From positions 2,480,001 through 2,544,000 of the forward strand of contig NZ_CP096883.1 in assembly GCF_023273895.1 (NCBI RefSeq): a stretch of 64,000 nucleotides of DNA, written 5' to 3'. The stretch is from Sphingobacterium sp. PCS056. GTDB lineage: Bacteria; Bacteroidota; Bacteroidia; Sphingobacteriales; Sphingobacteriaceae. Positions 18,390 to 28,066 of this stretch are shown one piece after another. Both the position numbers and the translations under genes were made by a program. How positions within the stretch are numbered: the stretch's first letter is position 1; every line of letters starts with the position of its first letter. The notes beneath the pieces were generated by a model that had not been told where the DNA came from, did no database searches, and saw only the letters and a program-made list of their open reading frames with translations.

Positions 18390-21032
18390 TTATATCAGCG
18401 TAAATATAAGTTTATGTTTACCTGAGCCTAGTTGTATAGTTGCTTGGTCTTTTACATTGGTTGGGGTATAAAATGTAGCTGTAGTATTAGCTGGTATCAC
18501 AATATCATAGGTTATAGTCTTCTTGTTTTTTTTCCATTTAGAGATAATGGTGCCATAAGCTGATCGATGCTTTACTTCAGATTGATCAAGCGCATTCGGG
18601 AATATCGGTTTTAATAAAATATGTTTAAATCCCGGTTGAGAAGTGTCAGGTAAAATACCTCCCAGAGACTTAAAGAACCAACCGCCTATTTCACCAAACA
18701 TCATATGGTTATCCGATATATCTCTTTCAGCTTGCAGATCCCAATTCTCCAGCAATGTTGTAGCTCCATTCACAACCCACCAGCCCCATGAAGGGTAAGT
18801 GTCCTGTACAGCCACTTGATATGCCGTTTCCTCATAACCATTATTTTTTAAAGCATTTAATAAAGCTTTTGCTCCTAGCACACCAACATCCAGATGAAAA
18901 TCTGTTTCTTGAACTTTTTTGTTCAGATTGGCGGCTACCTGAGATTTCATATCCTCAGGAACAACGTCCCAATGCAACGGCATACTTAATTCTGTTTGCG
19001 TTCCGCTTGCATAAATTCCAGTTGATAGATCTAAAAATTTATTATTGATGGCATTTTTGATTTTTTTACTTAAAGCATCATATTTCACATAATCATCCTG
19101 TTTGCCAAATAGCTTCGCTGCAGATGCCAATATGGTCGCATCAACGTAGAAATAGATAGAAGAGGTAAGCTCAAGATTGGATGTTGATTTAACAGGTACC
19201 CAGTCTCCTCTACCAAAGGTAGTCAGTCCCTCTGGGCTTATGCGGGACACGTAGTTAACATAGCGTTTTATATTTTCATAACAATCCTCCAATAGCCTGC
19301 TATCTCCGTAAAACAGATATATTTGCCATGGGATAATGGCGATTGTACTGGTCCAGTCCAACCCATTTGCAGTGCCATATCCCCATCCTCCTGTGGGAAT
19401 AATATCGGGCAGTACCCCATTGGGTTGTTGTTCATCGCGATGATCAGCTAACCATTTTTCATAAACTGTAATACCATCAAAATTGTATAGAGCAGTTTCA
19501 ATAGCGAGATGTCCATCGCCTGTCCAACCATTTTTTTCTCTTTGTGGACAATCTGTTGGATACCCCATTAAATTAGAAAGATAAGCGTTATTGGTTACTT
19601 TCCAAAGATCATTGACCAGTTTCGAAGATGTCTTGACTTCGCCAATTGCATCAACATCACTATGCATGAAATAAGAAGTAATTTTTAAATCTTGAAGTGC
19701 AACAGGTTCTGTACTGGTTATCTCAACATAGCGAAATCCCTTATAATTAAATTTAGGAGTGAATTTATCCTCCTTTCTACCACTTAGAGTGAAGATATCC
19801 GTTTGGAAGGGATCTGTAGCCTTATCGCCGCGAAAATAAACATCGATATTAGCTAAATTAATTCGACCACGATCATCCAGACGTTCTCCATGTTTTATTT
19901 TCAGGATCGTTCCAGCAGCTCCTTTTGCTTTCACTTCTGTTACACCTGCCATATTTTGACCCATGTCAAATACATAAGTTCTATTATCTATTTTTTTGAT
20001 GGAAATTGGTGAACAGGGGGTGATTAATCGAATTGGTACTGTTTGTTGAGAAATAATAAGATCTGCCGGAGCGCTCCGATATTTCACACCTTTCCATTTT
20101 GAGTCATCAAAATGAGCTTTATTCCAACCATCCTGTTCTAATCTTGCATCATAGTGCTCGCCCGTATAAATACTATTATAAGTGATCGGTCCAGCAGAAG
20201 TTTTCCAATCTTGCTCAGATACAATCGTTTCTTCGGTACCATCTGTATAGACGATACGCAAATCCATGCAAAATGCCGGACGATTTCTCCAAGGTGCTTT
20301 ATCGAAATCCCATACTGCCAGAGATTGGTGATTGTACCAACCATTTCCCAGAATAACACCAATAGCATTTTCACCCGATTGCAATTGTTTTGTGACATCA
20401 TGTACAACGTATAGTGTGCGTTTGTCGAAACGCGTATACATCGGATCAAGCATGTTTTTACCCACCTTTTCTCCATTTAGAGACAGCTCATACAACCCTG
20501 CTGCCGCAATATATGCTCGTGCAGATTGAATTGTTTTTTTTATTTCAAATGCCTTTCTGAAGTATGGAGCTGCTTTGTGATGGATGTCGTGATAGTCACT
20601 AATCCATGAACCTTTCCAATTCGATCGTCCCATCATCCCAGTTTCAAAAGTGGAAACTTGCGAAGAAGTTGGTTTTCCGTCTTTGTCCCACACATTCACT
20701 TTCCAATAATACTTTGTTAAGGGATTAAGCTTTTTACCCTTATATACAGCAATAATATCCGATTTGAGCTGCTTCCCGGTATTCCAACTTTCACCGATAT
20801 TATGAGTAACAGCTATTGAATCTGTTCCAATAACGATTTGATATGCCGTTTGCATAGCGTCTTGCCGGGTATCTTTAAGCATCCATGTCAATCTGGGATT
20901 TGGAATATCTATACCCAAAGGATTGCTGAGATGTTCGCATTTCAGTCCTATCGGTTCACAAATGTTTACATTCTCTTGTGCATATAGATGAGTATGTATG
21001 ACTAGGTATGTAATAAATAAGGCTATCTTCAT
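18390..21032 (-). CDS. GH78 alpha-L-rhamnosidase, secreted
   Basis: 880 residues with a signal peptide (MKIALFITYLVIHTHLYAQ). N-terminal Bac_rhamnosid_N-type beta domains (about 25-350) precede a concanavalin-like domain, the (alpha/alpha)6 catalytic barrel (about 460-800) and a C-terminal beta domain. Catalytic-site residues match the Bacillus RhaB pattern D-x4-E-x6-D: Asp494, Glu499 and Asp506 within DCPQREKNGWTGD, with the general base Glu780 in FGEIGGW. It hydrolyses terminal alpha-L-rhamnose from plant glycosides or polysaccharides, probably in the periplasm. It is divergent from two Gfo/Idh/MocA genes, suggesting a sugar-processing neighbourhood. No SusC/SusD pair is adjacent. Confidence 0.93.
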   Translation of the reverse strand: MKIALFITYLVIHTHLYAQENVNICEPIGLKCEHLSNPLGIDIPNPRLTWMLKDTRQDAMQTAYQIVIGTDSIAVTHNIGESWNTGKQLKSDIIAVYKGKKLNPLTKYYWKVNVWDKDGKPTSSQVSTFETGMMGRSNWKGSWISDYHDIHHKAAPYFRKAFEIKKTIQSARAYIAAAGLYELSLNGEKVGKNMLDPMYTRFDKRTLYVVHDVTKQLQSGENAIGVILGNGWYNHQSLAVWDFDKAPWRNRPAFCMDLRIVYTDGTEETIVSEQDWKTSAGPITYNSIYTGEHYDARLEQDGWNKAHFDDSKWKGVKYRSAPADLIISQQTVPIRLITPCSPISIKKIDNRTYVFDMGQNMAGVTEVKAKGAAGTILKIKHGERLDDRGRINLANIDVYFRGDKATDPFQTDIFTLSGRKEDKFTPKFNYKGFRYVEITSTEPVALQDLKITSYFMHSDVDAIGEVKTSSKLVNDLWKVTNNAYLSNLMGYPTDCPQREKNGWTGDGHLAIETALYNFDGITVYEKWLADHRDEQQPNGVLPDIIPTGGWGYGTANGLDWTSTIAIIPWQIYLFYGDSRLLEDCYENIKRYVNYVSRISPEGLTTFGRGDWVPVKSTSNLELTSSIYFYVDATILASAAKLFGKQDDYVKYDALSKKIKNAINNKFLDLSTGIYASGTQTELSMPLHWDVVPEDMKSQVAANLNKKVQETDFHLDVGVLGAKALLNALKNNGYEETAYQVAVQDTYPSWGWWVVNGATTLLENWDLQAERDISDNHMMFGEIGGWFFKSLGGILPDTSQPGFKHILLKPIFPNALDQSEVKHRSAYGTIISKWKKNKKTITYDIVIPANTTATFYTPTNVKDQATIQLGSGKHKLIFTLI

Positions 21033-21597
21033 TCTAAATGGTTTATTATCCTCTCTTATTGAATAAGCAATCGCTTCATCGAGTATTTGAGATGGTCAGT
21101 TTGGTTTATATCTAATGTAAAGATACATTTTTACTTAATTATTTAACAATGCTAATGCGATTTAGTGATTAAATAAATGGTTTATCCAAATTTTAATGAT
21201 TTTTATCATTCTGATTCAAGTAATCTTTTAGCCGATCAATCGCGGTTAATAGCAGATCGTTTTGTAACTTATTTAATATATAAGGAAAACATATACTGAC
21301 CATAAAATCTGGTTATTTTTTGTAAATAATGCTTCTACCTAACGATAAACAAGATAAATCAGGTTTTATATGATGGTCTTTGGTTGCTATGATATGTGTA
21401 TTTATGAAATGTCTTAATATACAGTAGTTTGAGTCAAACAATATTTTTTCTATATTAGAAAGTATAAACTAAACAAAAACCTAAAATCAGCTGATTTTTA
21501 CTTAAGGATAACATGAAAACTGAAAAGTAATAAGCTATTCAATTAACCATAACTTCATAGCGTTTTCATGTGATCTCTGAAAAATTGGGGCTACTGT
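21033..21597. other. 565-bp intergenic region, no gene seen
   Basis: Separates the divergent rhamnosidase and Gfo/Idh genes. It is AT-rich, with no ORF of recognisable type and no strong hairpin or clear TAnnTTTG promoter on either strand. Regulatory sequences for both genes presumably lie here. Confidence 0.5.
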
Positions 21598-21603
21598 ATG
21601 ATC

Positions 21604-22887
21604 ATGAATAGACAAAAATTTCTTAAAACGTCAACATTACTAGCTGCGTCGGCATTATTATTTAAAGGAACTCAAGGGCTTGCTCAAACAAAAGCAATCC
21701 GTATTGGGGTGATCGGTGTGAATGGAATGGGGTGGTCTAACTTAATGGCTATATTACAAAATAAAAATGTGGTCTGTACAGCACTGTGCGATGTCGATGA
21801 GAATGTGCTTAAAAAGCGTATTGCTGAACTAGATAAACGTAATATAAAAGTTCAATCTTATATTGATTACCAGGCATTGTTAAAAGACCAAAATGTAGAT
21901 GCTGTCATTATTGCGACGCCCGATCATTGGCATTGCTTGATGATGGTAGATGCTGTAAAAGCAGGTAAACATGTTTATATAGAAAAACCAATAGGCAATT
22001 CGATCAAAGAATGTGAGGTCATGGTGAGTGCTGCTCAGAAATACAATGCCATTGTTCAGGTAGGGCAGTGGCAAAGAAGTCAACAGCATTTTGAAGATGC
22101 GATGAAATTTTTACATGGTGGCAGTCTAGGTAAGGTGCGGATGGTTAAAGTGTGGGCATATCTAGGTTGGAAGAAAGATGTTCCAATTGTACCAGATACC
22201 GCAATTCCATCAGGAGTACATTATGACCGTTGGTTAGGTCCCGCTCCGAAAAGACCATTTAATATGAATCGCTTTCATTTTAATTTTCGTTGGTTTTGGG
22301 ATTATGCAGGCGGCTTGATGACAGATTGGGGAGTACATATGCTTGATTTTGCACTCATCGGGATGAAAGTTTCTGATCCACGCTCTATTATGGCAGCTGG
22401 AGGTAAATTTGCCTACCCAGAGGATGTCGAAGAAACTCCTGATACCTTGACCACTTTGTATGAGTTTGATGGGTTCAATGTGCAGTGGGAGCATGCCATT
22501 GGGATTGATCAAGGTCCTTATAATAAAGGGCATGGAGTCGCTTTTATAGGTAACAACGGAACTTTAGTGCTCAATCGACAAGGTTGGGAAGTATTGCCCG
22601 AAGGCAATCGAATGCAAGGAGTTCCACTACAAAAAGCAAAAGACGATGGATTGGAAAGACATATGAACAATTTTGTGGAAGCGATCTTTGCTCAAAACAA
22701 AGCTATACTCAAAGCACCAATTGAAGCTGGTGCACATATTGCTGTTTTATCACAAATGGGAAATATTGCTTATAGAACAGGCAAAAAGTTGTATTGGAAT
22801 AAAGATAAACAACAATTTTCAGATAAAGAGGCCAATAGATACTTAGCTGCAGCTTACCATAACGGCTATACATATCCTAAAATTTAG
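21604..22887 (+). CDS. Secreted Gfo/Idh/MocA-family oxidoreductase
   Basis: About 427 residues. An export signal (MNRQKFLKTSTLLAASALLFKG) precedes a Rossmann NAD(P)-binding domain starting at RIGVIGVNGMG, and the family motif EKP occurs in GKHVYIEKPIGNS. The C-terminal alpha/beta substrate domain includes YAGGLMTDWGVHMLDF. Exported members in Bacteroidota act on sugars or sugar derivatives in the periplasm, often with tightly bound cofactor; the substrate here is unknown. An ATG six bases earlier (21598) is in frame; I prefer 21604 because it gives the usual M-N-R start shared with the next gene. It probably forms an operon with the gene at 23036. Confidence 0.85.
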   Translation: MNRQKFLKTSTLLAASALLFKGTQGLAQTKAIRIGVIGVNGMGWSNLMAILQNKNVVCTALCDVDENVLKKRIAELDKRNIKVQSYIDYQALLKDQNVDAVIIATPDHWHCLMMVDAVKAGKHVYIEKPIGNSIKECEVMVSAAQKYNAIVQVGQWQRSQQHFEDAMKFLHGGSLGKVRMVKVWAYLGWKKDVPIVPDTAIPSGVHYDRWLGPAPKRPFNMNRFHFNFRWFWDYAGGLMTDWGVHMLDFALIGMKVSDPRSIMAAGGKFAYPEDVEETPDTLTTLYEFDGFNVQWEHAIGIDQGPYNKGHGVAFIGNNGTLVLNRQGWEVLPEGNRMQGVPLQKAKDDGLERHMNNFVEAIFAQNKAILKAPIEAGAHIAVLSQMGNIAYRTGKKLYWNKDKQQFSDKEANRYLAAAYHNGYTYPKI

Positions 22888-23035
22888 ATTTAGTAATCTT
22901 AGGATGTTTATTTAAACTAAACCTGTAGCGGAAAACCGTTATTAGTAAAAAGTTTAATGACATCAATAAAAATCATACAGATCAGAAATATTAAAATATA
23001 AACCTAAAAAGGACTTAACCAAGTAAATTCTAATT

Positions 23036-24319
23036 ATGAATAGGAGAGATTTTATAGATAAAAGTGTGAAGGCTAGTTTGGCTTTTACAATTGTTCCCCG
23101 ATCGGTATTGGGAGGAGTAAATTTTATAGCACCTAGTGATCGGATCAACCTGGCATATATCGGAGTAGGTAAGCAGTCTTATACCCTTATGAATGGGTTA
23201 GCGAATTGTAAAGAGGTATTGATCCATGCGGCATCTGATGTCGATTCTAAAAAGTTGAATAATTTTATTTTAGAGACGACTAAAACACAGACAAATTTGA
23301 AAAAACCATCTATCCAAATGAAAGGTTATGGGTTATATCGCGAGCTGTTGGAACGTAGGGATATCGATGCTGTGGTCATTGCTACTCCCGATCATTGGCA
23401 TGCACAAGTTGCTGTAGATGCAGCTCGCGCAGGAAAGGATATCTATTGCGAAAAACCACTAGCATTGACCATTGCCGAAGGCCGAGCGATGGTTAATGCG
23501 AGTAAAAAGTATGATCGAGTTTTTCAAACAGGAAGCATGCAAAGATCTTCTTACAATTTTAGACAAGCAGTGAATCTGATACGAAATGGATATATAGGGC
23601 AGGTGAAGGAAGTCAACGTCGCCATAGGAGAACCGGTGAAACAATGTGATCTACCAACGATGCCAGTTCCAAAGGAACTGGACTGGGATATGTGGGTCGG
23701 ACCATCTATGTATCGTGGATACCATCCGATATTAGCCCCAACGCTGGAAGATCCAGAGTGGGCTGGTTGGAGATGGTACCGCGATTTTGGTGGTGGTTAT
23801 ATTGCAGATTGGGGTGCGCATATGTTTGATATCGTGCAATGGGCTTTGGATATGGATCAAAGCGGACCAGAATTATTTCTCCCCCCTAAAAAACCGATGG
23901 CTCAACATGGCCTTTCATTTATTTATAAAAATGGTGTAAAGGTCAATCATACGCCTTGGGGAGAGCACAATGCTATACAGTTTATCGGTACAGAAGGTAA
24001 GATAGAAGTGAGCCGTTCCTTTCTCCGAACAAGTCCAGAGCGTTTAGCCTCTCTTAAGTTGACTGCACAAGATAAACTTGTTTATCACAGTGATAATCAT
24101 TATCAAGACTGGATAGATGCCATTAAGAAAAGGTCAAAACCAATATGTGACGTTGAGATTGGGCATCGTACAAGTTCGGTTTGTAATGCCGTAAATATTG
24201 CATATGAATTGCAAAAGGATTTAAAATGGAATCCTGAAAAAGAAGAGTTTAATGATTATTCCGCTAACTTAATGATGGGTAGATCATATCGGGGAGAATG
24301 GGATTTTAATACATTTTAA
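23036..24319 (+). CDS. Tat-exported Gfo/Idh/MocA-family oxidoreductase
   Basis: 427 residues with a twin-arginine-like leader (MNRRDFIDKSVKASLAF), a Rossmann domain (INLAYIGVGKQSYTLM), the family EKP motif in GKDIYCEKPLALT, and DFGGGYIADWGAHMFD in the substrate domain. It is similar in order and motifs to the gene just upstream but diverged. The Tat leader fits export of a folded, cofactor-loaded enzyme. It probably acts on the same class of sugar derivative as its neighbour. The 148-bp gap holds no clear terminator or promoter. Confidence 0.87.
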   Translation: MNRRDFIDKSVKASLAFTIVPRSVLGGVNFIAPSDRINLAYIGVGKQSYTLMNGLANCKEVLIHAASDVDSKKLNNFILETTKTQTNLKKPSIQMKGYGLYRELLERRDIDAVVIATPDHWHAQVAVDAARAGKDIYCEKPLALTIAEGRAMVNASKKYDRVFQTGSMQRSSYNFRQAVNLIRNGYIGQVKEVNVAIGEPVKQCDLPTMPVPKELDWDMWVGPSMYRGYHPILAPTLEDPEWAGWRWYRDFGGGYIADWGAHMFDIVQWALDMDQSGPELFLPPKKPMAQHGLSFIYKNGVKVNHTPWGEHNAIQFIGTEGKIEVSRSFLRTSPERLASLKLTAQDKLVYHSDNHYQDWIDAIKKRSKPICDVEIGHRTSSVCNAVNIAYELQKDLKWNPEKEEFNDYSANLMMGRSYRGEWDFNTF

Positions 24320-24342
24320 AGAAATCAAGTGATTTTCCGTGC

Positions 24343-24372
24343 GTCCCAAGATCGCTGCTGCTTCTTTGGGAC
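24343..24372 (+). terminator. Hairpin after the Gfo/Idh pair
   Basis: GTCCCAA (24343-24349) pairs with TTGGGAC (24366-24372), 24 bases after the stop codon. No T tract follows, so function as a terminator is uncertain. Confidence 0.4.
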
Positions 24373-24570
24373 AGATACATAGACGATATTTATTTTTCAT
24401 TGTAAGTTTACTTTGAGGGATGATCTTTTGACCAGATCATCGTGTGAATGAATATGGATGGTGTGGTACCGTACACAGACATTCCATCTCAAACTATCTG
24501 CTAGGCAAGGATCAAGCATTCATACCGTATGGGTAAGGCTTGTTTGCCTATGTGCGGTATTGACATCGGG

Positions 24571-24677
24571 TAAGAGTATAGTAAGTGCATGGTAAGTGTA
24601 TCAAACACCCTGTTTTAATACTCTATCTATGCACTATCTATGCTTTACATATGCATATGCCATGCTTTATCTATGCA
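24571..24677. repeat. Imperfect inverted repeat with short tandem CTATCTATGC units
   Basis: Arms 24571-24601 and 24618-24648 pair at about two thirds of positions, counting G-U pairs as extra. Two adjacent 11-bp units CTATCTATGCA/T start at 24623 and 24634, and a third partial unit lies at 24667-24677. It sits in a 625-bp gene-free stretch upstream of a truncated gene. Confidence 0.5.
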
Positions 24678-24944
24678 TAGCATCTATTTGACCGATCCGG
24701 TATGACGTTTCAATTTTTGCAAAGCAGGTTTGATTCCTCTCCAGAAAAATGCTGTTATTGGTTATTGGTGTACTGAAATAAGTTTTTCCTATAGAAATCA
24801 GTTTTATTCCTGATGATTTAGATTTTTATGGCCTAGGATGAAGTAAAACGGTATCATTATTCCCCATATTTCAGCCTATCTCCACTTTTGGACCTACTGC
24901 TCTTGGATGGATGGCCATCTTCGTAGTGTCAAAACAATAATGTC

Positions 24945-25118
24945 ATGGCAAGAGGAGAAAGTTTAATCAAATTCAATGGAACGATCGGTGATCTTTCCTT
25001 TTACAAATCAAAAAGTGCGAGTTACCGAGCACGGATGAAAATACGACATGTCGAACAGATCAGCATTTCCGTTCTACTGGGACCCGAAGCCATCTTGCTT
25101 CATGAGTCCTATTATTAA
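24945..25118 (+). pseudogene. Truncated remnant of a conserved hypothetical protein
   Basis: 57-residue frame starting MARGESLIKFNGTIGDLSFY. I recognise this opening from a longer hypothetical protein family common in Sphingobacterium-type genomes. After about residue 31 the sequence no longer resembles the family and reaches a stop. A hairpin with a T8 tail follows. It is probably the 5' end of a decayed gene. The family recollection is from memory and should be tested by search. Confidence 0.5.
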
Positions 25119-25148
25119 TGGTGGGCATGTTTTTTTGAGTATTATTGT

Positions 25149-25190
25149 AAAAAAAGATATCATCCAATCACTCTGGGATATCTTTTTTTT
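25149..25190 (+). terminator. Intrinsic terminator
   Basis: AAAAAAAGATATC (25149-25161) pairs with GATATCTTTTTTT (25177-25189), followed by a further T. This is a classic stem with T tail, 30 bases after the remnant gene. Confidence 0.65.
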
Positions 25191-25240
25191 GGAGCTTAAA
25201 TTTTAGAATTTGGAACGATAGGTCATCGTACAATTGGAAA

Positions 25241-25522
25241 TTAATTTGAAACAGCGATAATGCTTTCAAATACTTTATCCATAAAGAGTACCGTATCCAT
25301 ATTTTTTTCATACTTCCTATGCTCAAAGAGAAGTTCAAAATTGCCGTTATATTTCATTGCAACAAGTTCAAATTTGCGTAGTTCTAACCAGCTTGGGATC
25401 TCCTCTATAGCGGGTACTGCACAGGTGATGGTTTTAAAATTCCCTTGTTGCGTAATGATATAATGAACATGGACTGGAGTAGAGGTCTTTTTCGGGTAGC
25501 TGACCATAATGTTTTGTTTCAT
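25241..25522 (-). CDS. Small hypothetical protein
   Basis: 93 residues, ATG start, no signal peptide or membrane segment. The composition is ordinary for a small soluble protein (IPSWLELRKFELVAMKYNG). I do not recognise a family. It lies inside the decayed 24.3-26.0 kb stretch, next to the truncated gene, so it may itself be an accessory-gene survivor. It has no operon partner. Confidence 0.45.
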   Translation of the reverse strand: MKQNIMVSYPKKTSTPVHVHYIITQQGNFKTITCAVPAIEEIPSWLELRKFELVAMKYNGNFELLFEHRKYEKNMDTVLFMDKVFESIIAVSN

Positions 25523-25544
25523 ACTGAATATAAAAATGTAATAA

Positions 25545-25659
25545 ATAGTTGATGCTGCTCACTACGAAGAGTCAGAATCGCTAAGTGCAGACGATCTGCC
25601 TAAAGCCAGAAAGATAGAAGGAGAGATGTCGTTATCAATGAACGAGGACGTAGCGTAAT
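25545..25659 (+). pseudogene. Possible 3' coding debris
   Basis: An open stretch without a start codon reads IVDAAHYEESESLSADDLP, then KARKIEGEMSLSMNEDVA and a stop. Its acidic, protein-like composition stands out from the AT-rich surroundings and suggests the C-terminal end of a lost gene. The family is not recognised. Confidence 0.3.
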
Positions 25660-25985
25660 CTCAGTTTTTTAATCACATTTCAGTAAGATACTGAAATTAA
25701 GTTGAATAAACAAATTTCGGAACTTGACTATATATGAAAAAGATATTCTTATATAGGTAAAAAGATACTCAAAGTATTTGATAGGAAATCTTGGAAAATG
25801 AAAAGTATTTTTATTTCTAGAGTATTAGCTCTTAAATTGATATGGGTAAGTACAGGTCTACAGCTTGAATGTGAAACTCACGATGTTCAAGCCAAATACA
25901 GATAGGGAGATTGGGGCATGATTGTTAAGGATTAGTCTTTACATCATATCGGCTTAGATCTGGTCGGTAAGAGTTAAAAATAAAA
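25660..25985. other. Gene-free stretch
   Basis: No ORF, RNA or strong repeat was seen between the coding debris and the fabH terminator. Confidence 0.5.
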
Positions 25986-26019
25986 AAAATTGATCAGCTC
26001 CTGACAGCGGATCAATTTT
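25986..26019 (-). terminator. fabH terminator hairpin
   Basis: AAAATTGATC (25986-25995) pairs with GATCAATTTT (26010-26019), 28 bases beyond the fabH stop. Read on the minus strand, the A-run flanking the stem becomes a T tract. Confidence 0.6.
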
Positions 26020-26047
26020 ATATATCATCACTTATTAAAATAATTTA

Positions 26048-27046
26048 TTATATCATCCAGCGTAAGATACTTGCTCCCCAGGAAAATCCAGCTCCAAAAG
26101 CTGTAAGCATTACTAAATCTCCAGTTTTCATCAATTTAACATTTTCCCAAATACATAACGGGATAGTAGCTGCTATGGTGTTACCGAGATATTCAATATT
26201 GCTTAAAGTACGACCCTCCGGAATATTCAATGATCTACCTACAGCATCAATAATGCGTTGATTTGCTTGGTGGGGTACTACCCAGTTTACATCTTCAACA
26301 GTTATATGATTACGCTCCATTACTTTTGTACAAGCATCGCTCATGGATTGAACTGCTTTTTTAAATACCGTTTTTCCATCTTGGCGGAGGTATCTTTTTT
26401 GAGTATCGTTGTCCGCTAAACAGATCGGATATTGCGTTCCCCCAGCTTCAATATTTAAAAATGCACGTCCATCTCCATTACTTTGAAGATATGCATCCAT
26501 GATGCCACCTTCTGTAGAAGGTTGCAAAAGCACTACACCAGCACCATCTCCAAATAAAATATTCGTTGATCGATCATGGATATCAACATACGTGCTGATA
26601 TTATCAGCACCCACAATCAGTACATTTTTGTACCGACCTGTCTCTACAAGTGAGGCGCCCATATCCAAAGCATATAAAAATCCTGAACACGCTGCATTAA
26701 TATCAAATGCCCAAACATGATTAAGACCTAACTTTTCTGCAATAATGTTTGCAGTTGCGGGCATCGGCATATCAGGAGTGGAGGTCGCGACTAAAATAGC
26801 GTCTACTTCATCCAGATTTTTACCATACTTTACAACAAGATCTTCAATCGCACGAACAGCCATGTCCGAAGTCGCCAATTCATCTTCTAAAATGCGACGT
26901 TCTTTGATACCTGTTCTTTTGATGATCCACTCATCATTCGTATCACATAATTTTTCTAAGTCAGAATTTGTTCGTTTATTTTGAGGGATGTAACCTCCAA
27001 TTGCGGTAATTGCAGCGTAAAGTTTATTCGGGAGAGTTGTATTCAT
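26048..27046 (-). CDS. fabH: 3-oxoacyl-ACP synthase III (FabH)
   Basis: 332-residue KAS III enzyme that starts fatty acid synthesis by condensing an acyl-CoA primer with malonyl-ACP in the cytoplasm. The Cys-His-Asn catalytic set is visible: Cys in DINAACSGFLYALD (about 120), His in WVVPHQANQRI (about 258) and Asn in YLGNTIAATIP (about 288). The N-terminus GGYIPQNKRTNSDLE and the C-terminal GAGFSWGASILRW are typical. In Bacteroidota the primer may be branched; the sequence does not decide this. It has its own terminator and no fab operon partner, so it may be one of several FabH paralogues. Confidence 0.93.
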   Translation of the reverse strand: MNTTLPNKLYAAITAIGGYIPQNKRTNSDLEKLCDTNDEWIIKRTGIKERRILEDELATSDMAVRAIEDLVVKYGKNLDEVDAILVATSTPDMPMPATANIIAEKLGLNHVWAFDINAACSGFLYALDMGASLVETGRYKNVLIVGADNISTYVDIHDRSTNILFGDGAGVVLLQPSTEGGIMDAYLQSNGDGRAFLNIEAGGTQYPICLADNDTQKRYLRQDGKTVFKKAVQSMSDACTKVMERNHITVEDVNWVVPHQANQRIIDAVGRSLNIPEGRTLSNIEYLGNTIAATIPLCIWENVKLMKTGDLVMLTAFGAGFSWGASILRWMI

Positions 27047-27526
27047 ATATTATGGTTATCATATTCAAGTATGATCCGCCTTTTGTAATTTTAGTTTAAT
27101 CTTATTTTATCGCCAATGCGCTTATTTATTGTTATAACCTTTATTAATCTTCCAAAAAAGACTTGTAAAGGAGGTGTAAAAATAGAATAATTTATACAAC
27201 AGTATGAAAAATATTAAGATTGTGACAAAATCATTACGATGAGGCTCTTTTTTGAACCGAATCGCAAAACGGTCTAGTATTGATACCGTCTTAATTTTAA
27301 TGTTTAGAATTTAATTTTGATAAAGAGGATGTTTGCAAAATATATGAGATTATTGTAATGCGGATAAAACATGCTTCAAAACAAGTAGTTATCATGATCT
27401 TTCTCTTCAGTAATATTTTAAATTGAAACTTTTACTATGCATTTTTATGAAAAATATTTTTTAACACCTTTATATTAAAAACAGTTTGCTTAAATTGTTG
27501 TCAACTATTCGCATTACTAAATAAAT
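27047..27526. other. 480-bp intergenic region, nothing recognised
   Basis: AT-rich divergent region between fabH and the acetyltransferase gene. A small ACGGT/ACCGT dyad lies near 27270. No ORF and no clear consensus promoter were found. Confidence 0.5.
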
Positions 27527-28066
27527 ATGGTAACACCATTTTCGATTCAAATTCAGCTTGAAAATAGTCAAGTTAGATTAATTCCAGTTCAGCAAGATGA
27601 CTTTGAAAGACTCTATGCTGTCGCTAAAGATCCTAGAGTATGGGAACAGCATCCCAATAAAAATAGATTTGAACGGTCCGTATTTGAAAATTTCTTTGAA
27701 GGCGCTCTGCTCAGTAAAGGTGCATATTTGATACAAGATAAACACTCAAATGAGATATTAGGAAGTACACGATTTTACAATTATAATGCAGACGAGAAAG
27801 CGATTTTCATTGGCTACACATTTTATGGCACAAAGACATGGGGTCAAGGTATTAATCCTCAAGTAAAAAAAATGATGCTTGATTATGTGTTCGATCACGT
27901 TGATATCGTTTATTTCCATGTTGGAAATACTAACGAGCGGTCTAAAAAAGCAATGGAAAAATTAGGAGCAAAAAAAGTCAGATTGGAAGAAGTAGCATAT
28001 CATGGTGAACCCAATCGTATCAATGTACTTTATGCCATTAGAAAAGAAGCATATCGTGATAGATAG
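27527..28066 (+). CDS. GNAT-family N-acetyltransferase
   Basis: 179 residues of the RimJ/RimL-like acetyltransferase type. An N-terminal strand (VRLIPVQQDDFERLYAVAKD) is followed by the acetyl-CoA-binding region (GYTFYGTKTWGQGINPQVKKM) and the late signature HVGNTNERSKKAMEKLGAKK. It transfers an acetyl group from acetyl-CoA to an unidentified amine, such as a protein N-terminus or a small molecule. It is a single gene with long flanking intergenic regions and no operon clue. Confidence 0.85.
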   Translation: MVTPFSIQIQLENSQVRLIPVQQDDFERLYAVAKDPRVWEQHPNKNRFERSVFENFFEGALLSKGAYLIQDKHSNEILGSTRFYNYNADEKAIFIGYTFYGTKTWGQGINPQVKKMMLDYVFDHVDIVYFHVGNTNERSKKAMEKLGAKKVRLEEVAYHGEPNRINVLYAIRKEAYRDR

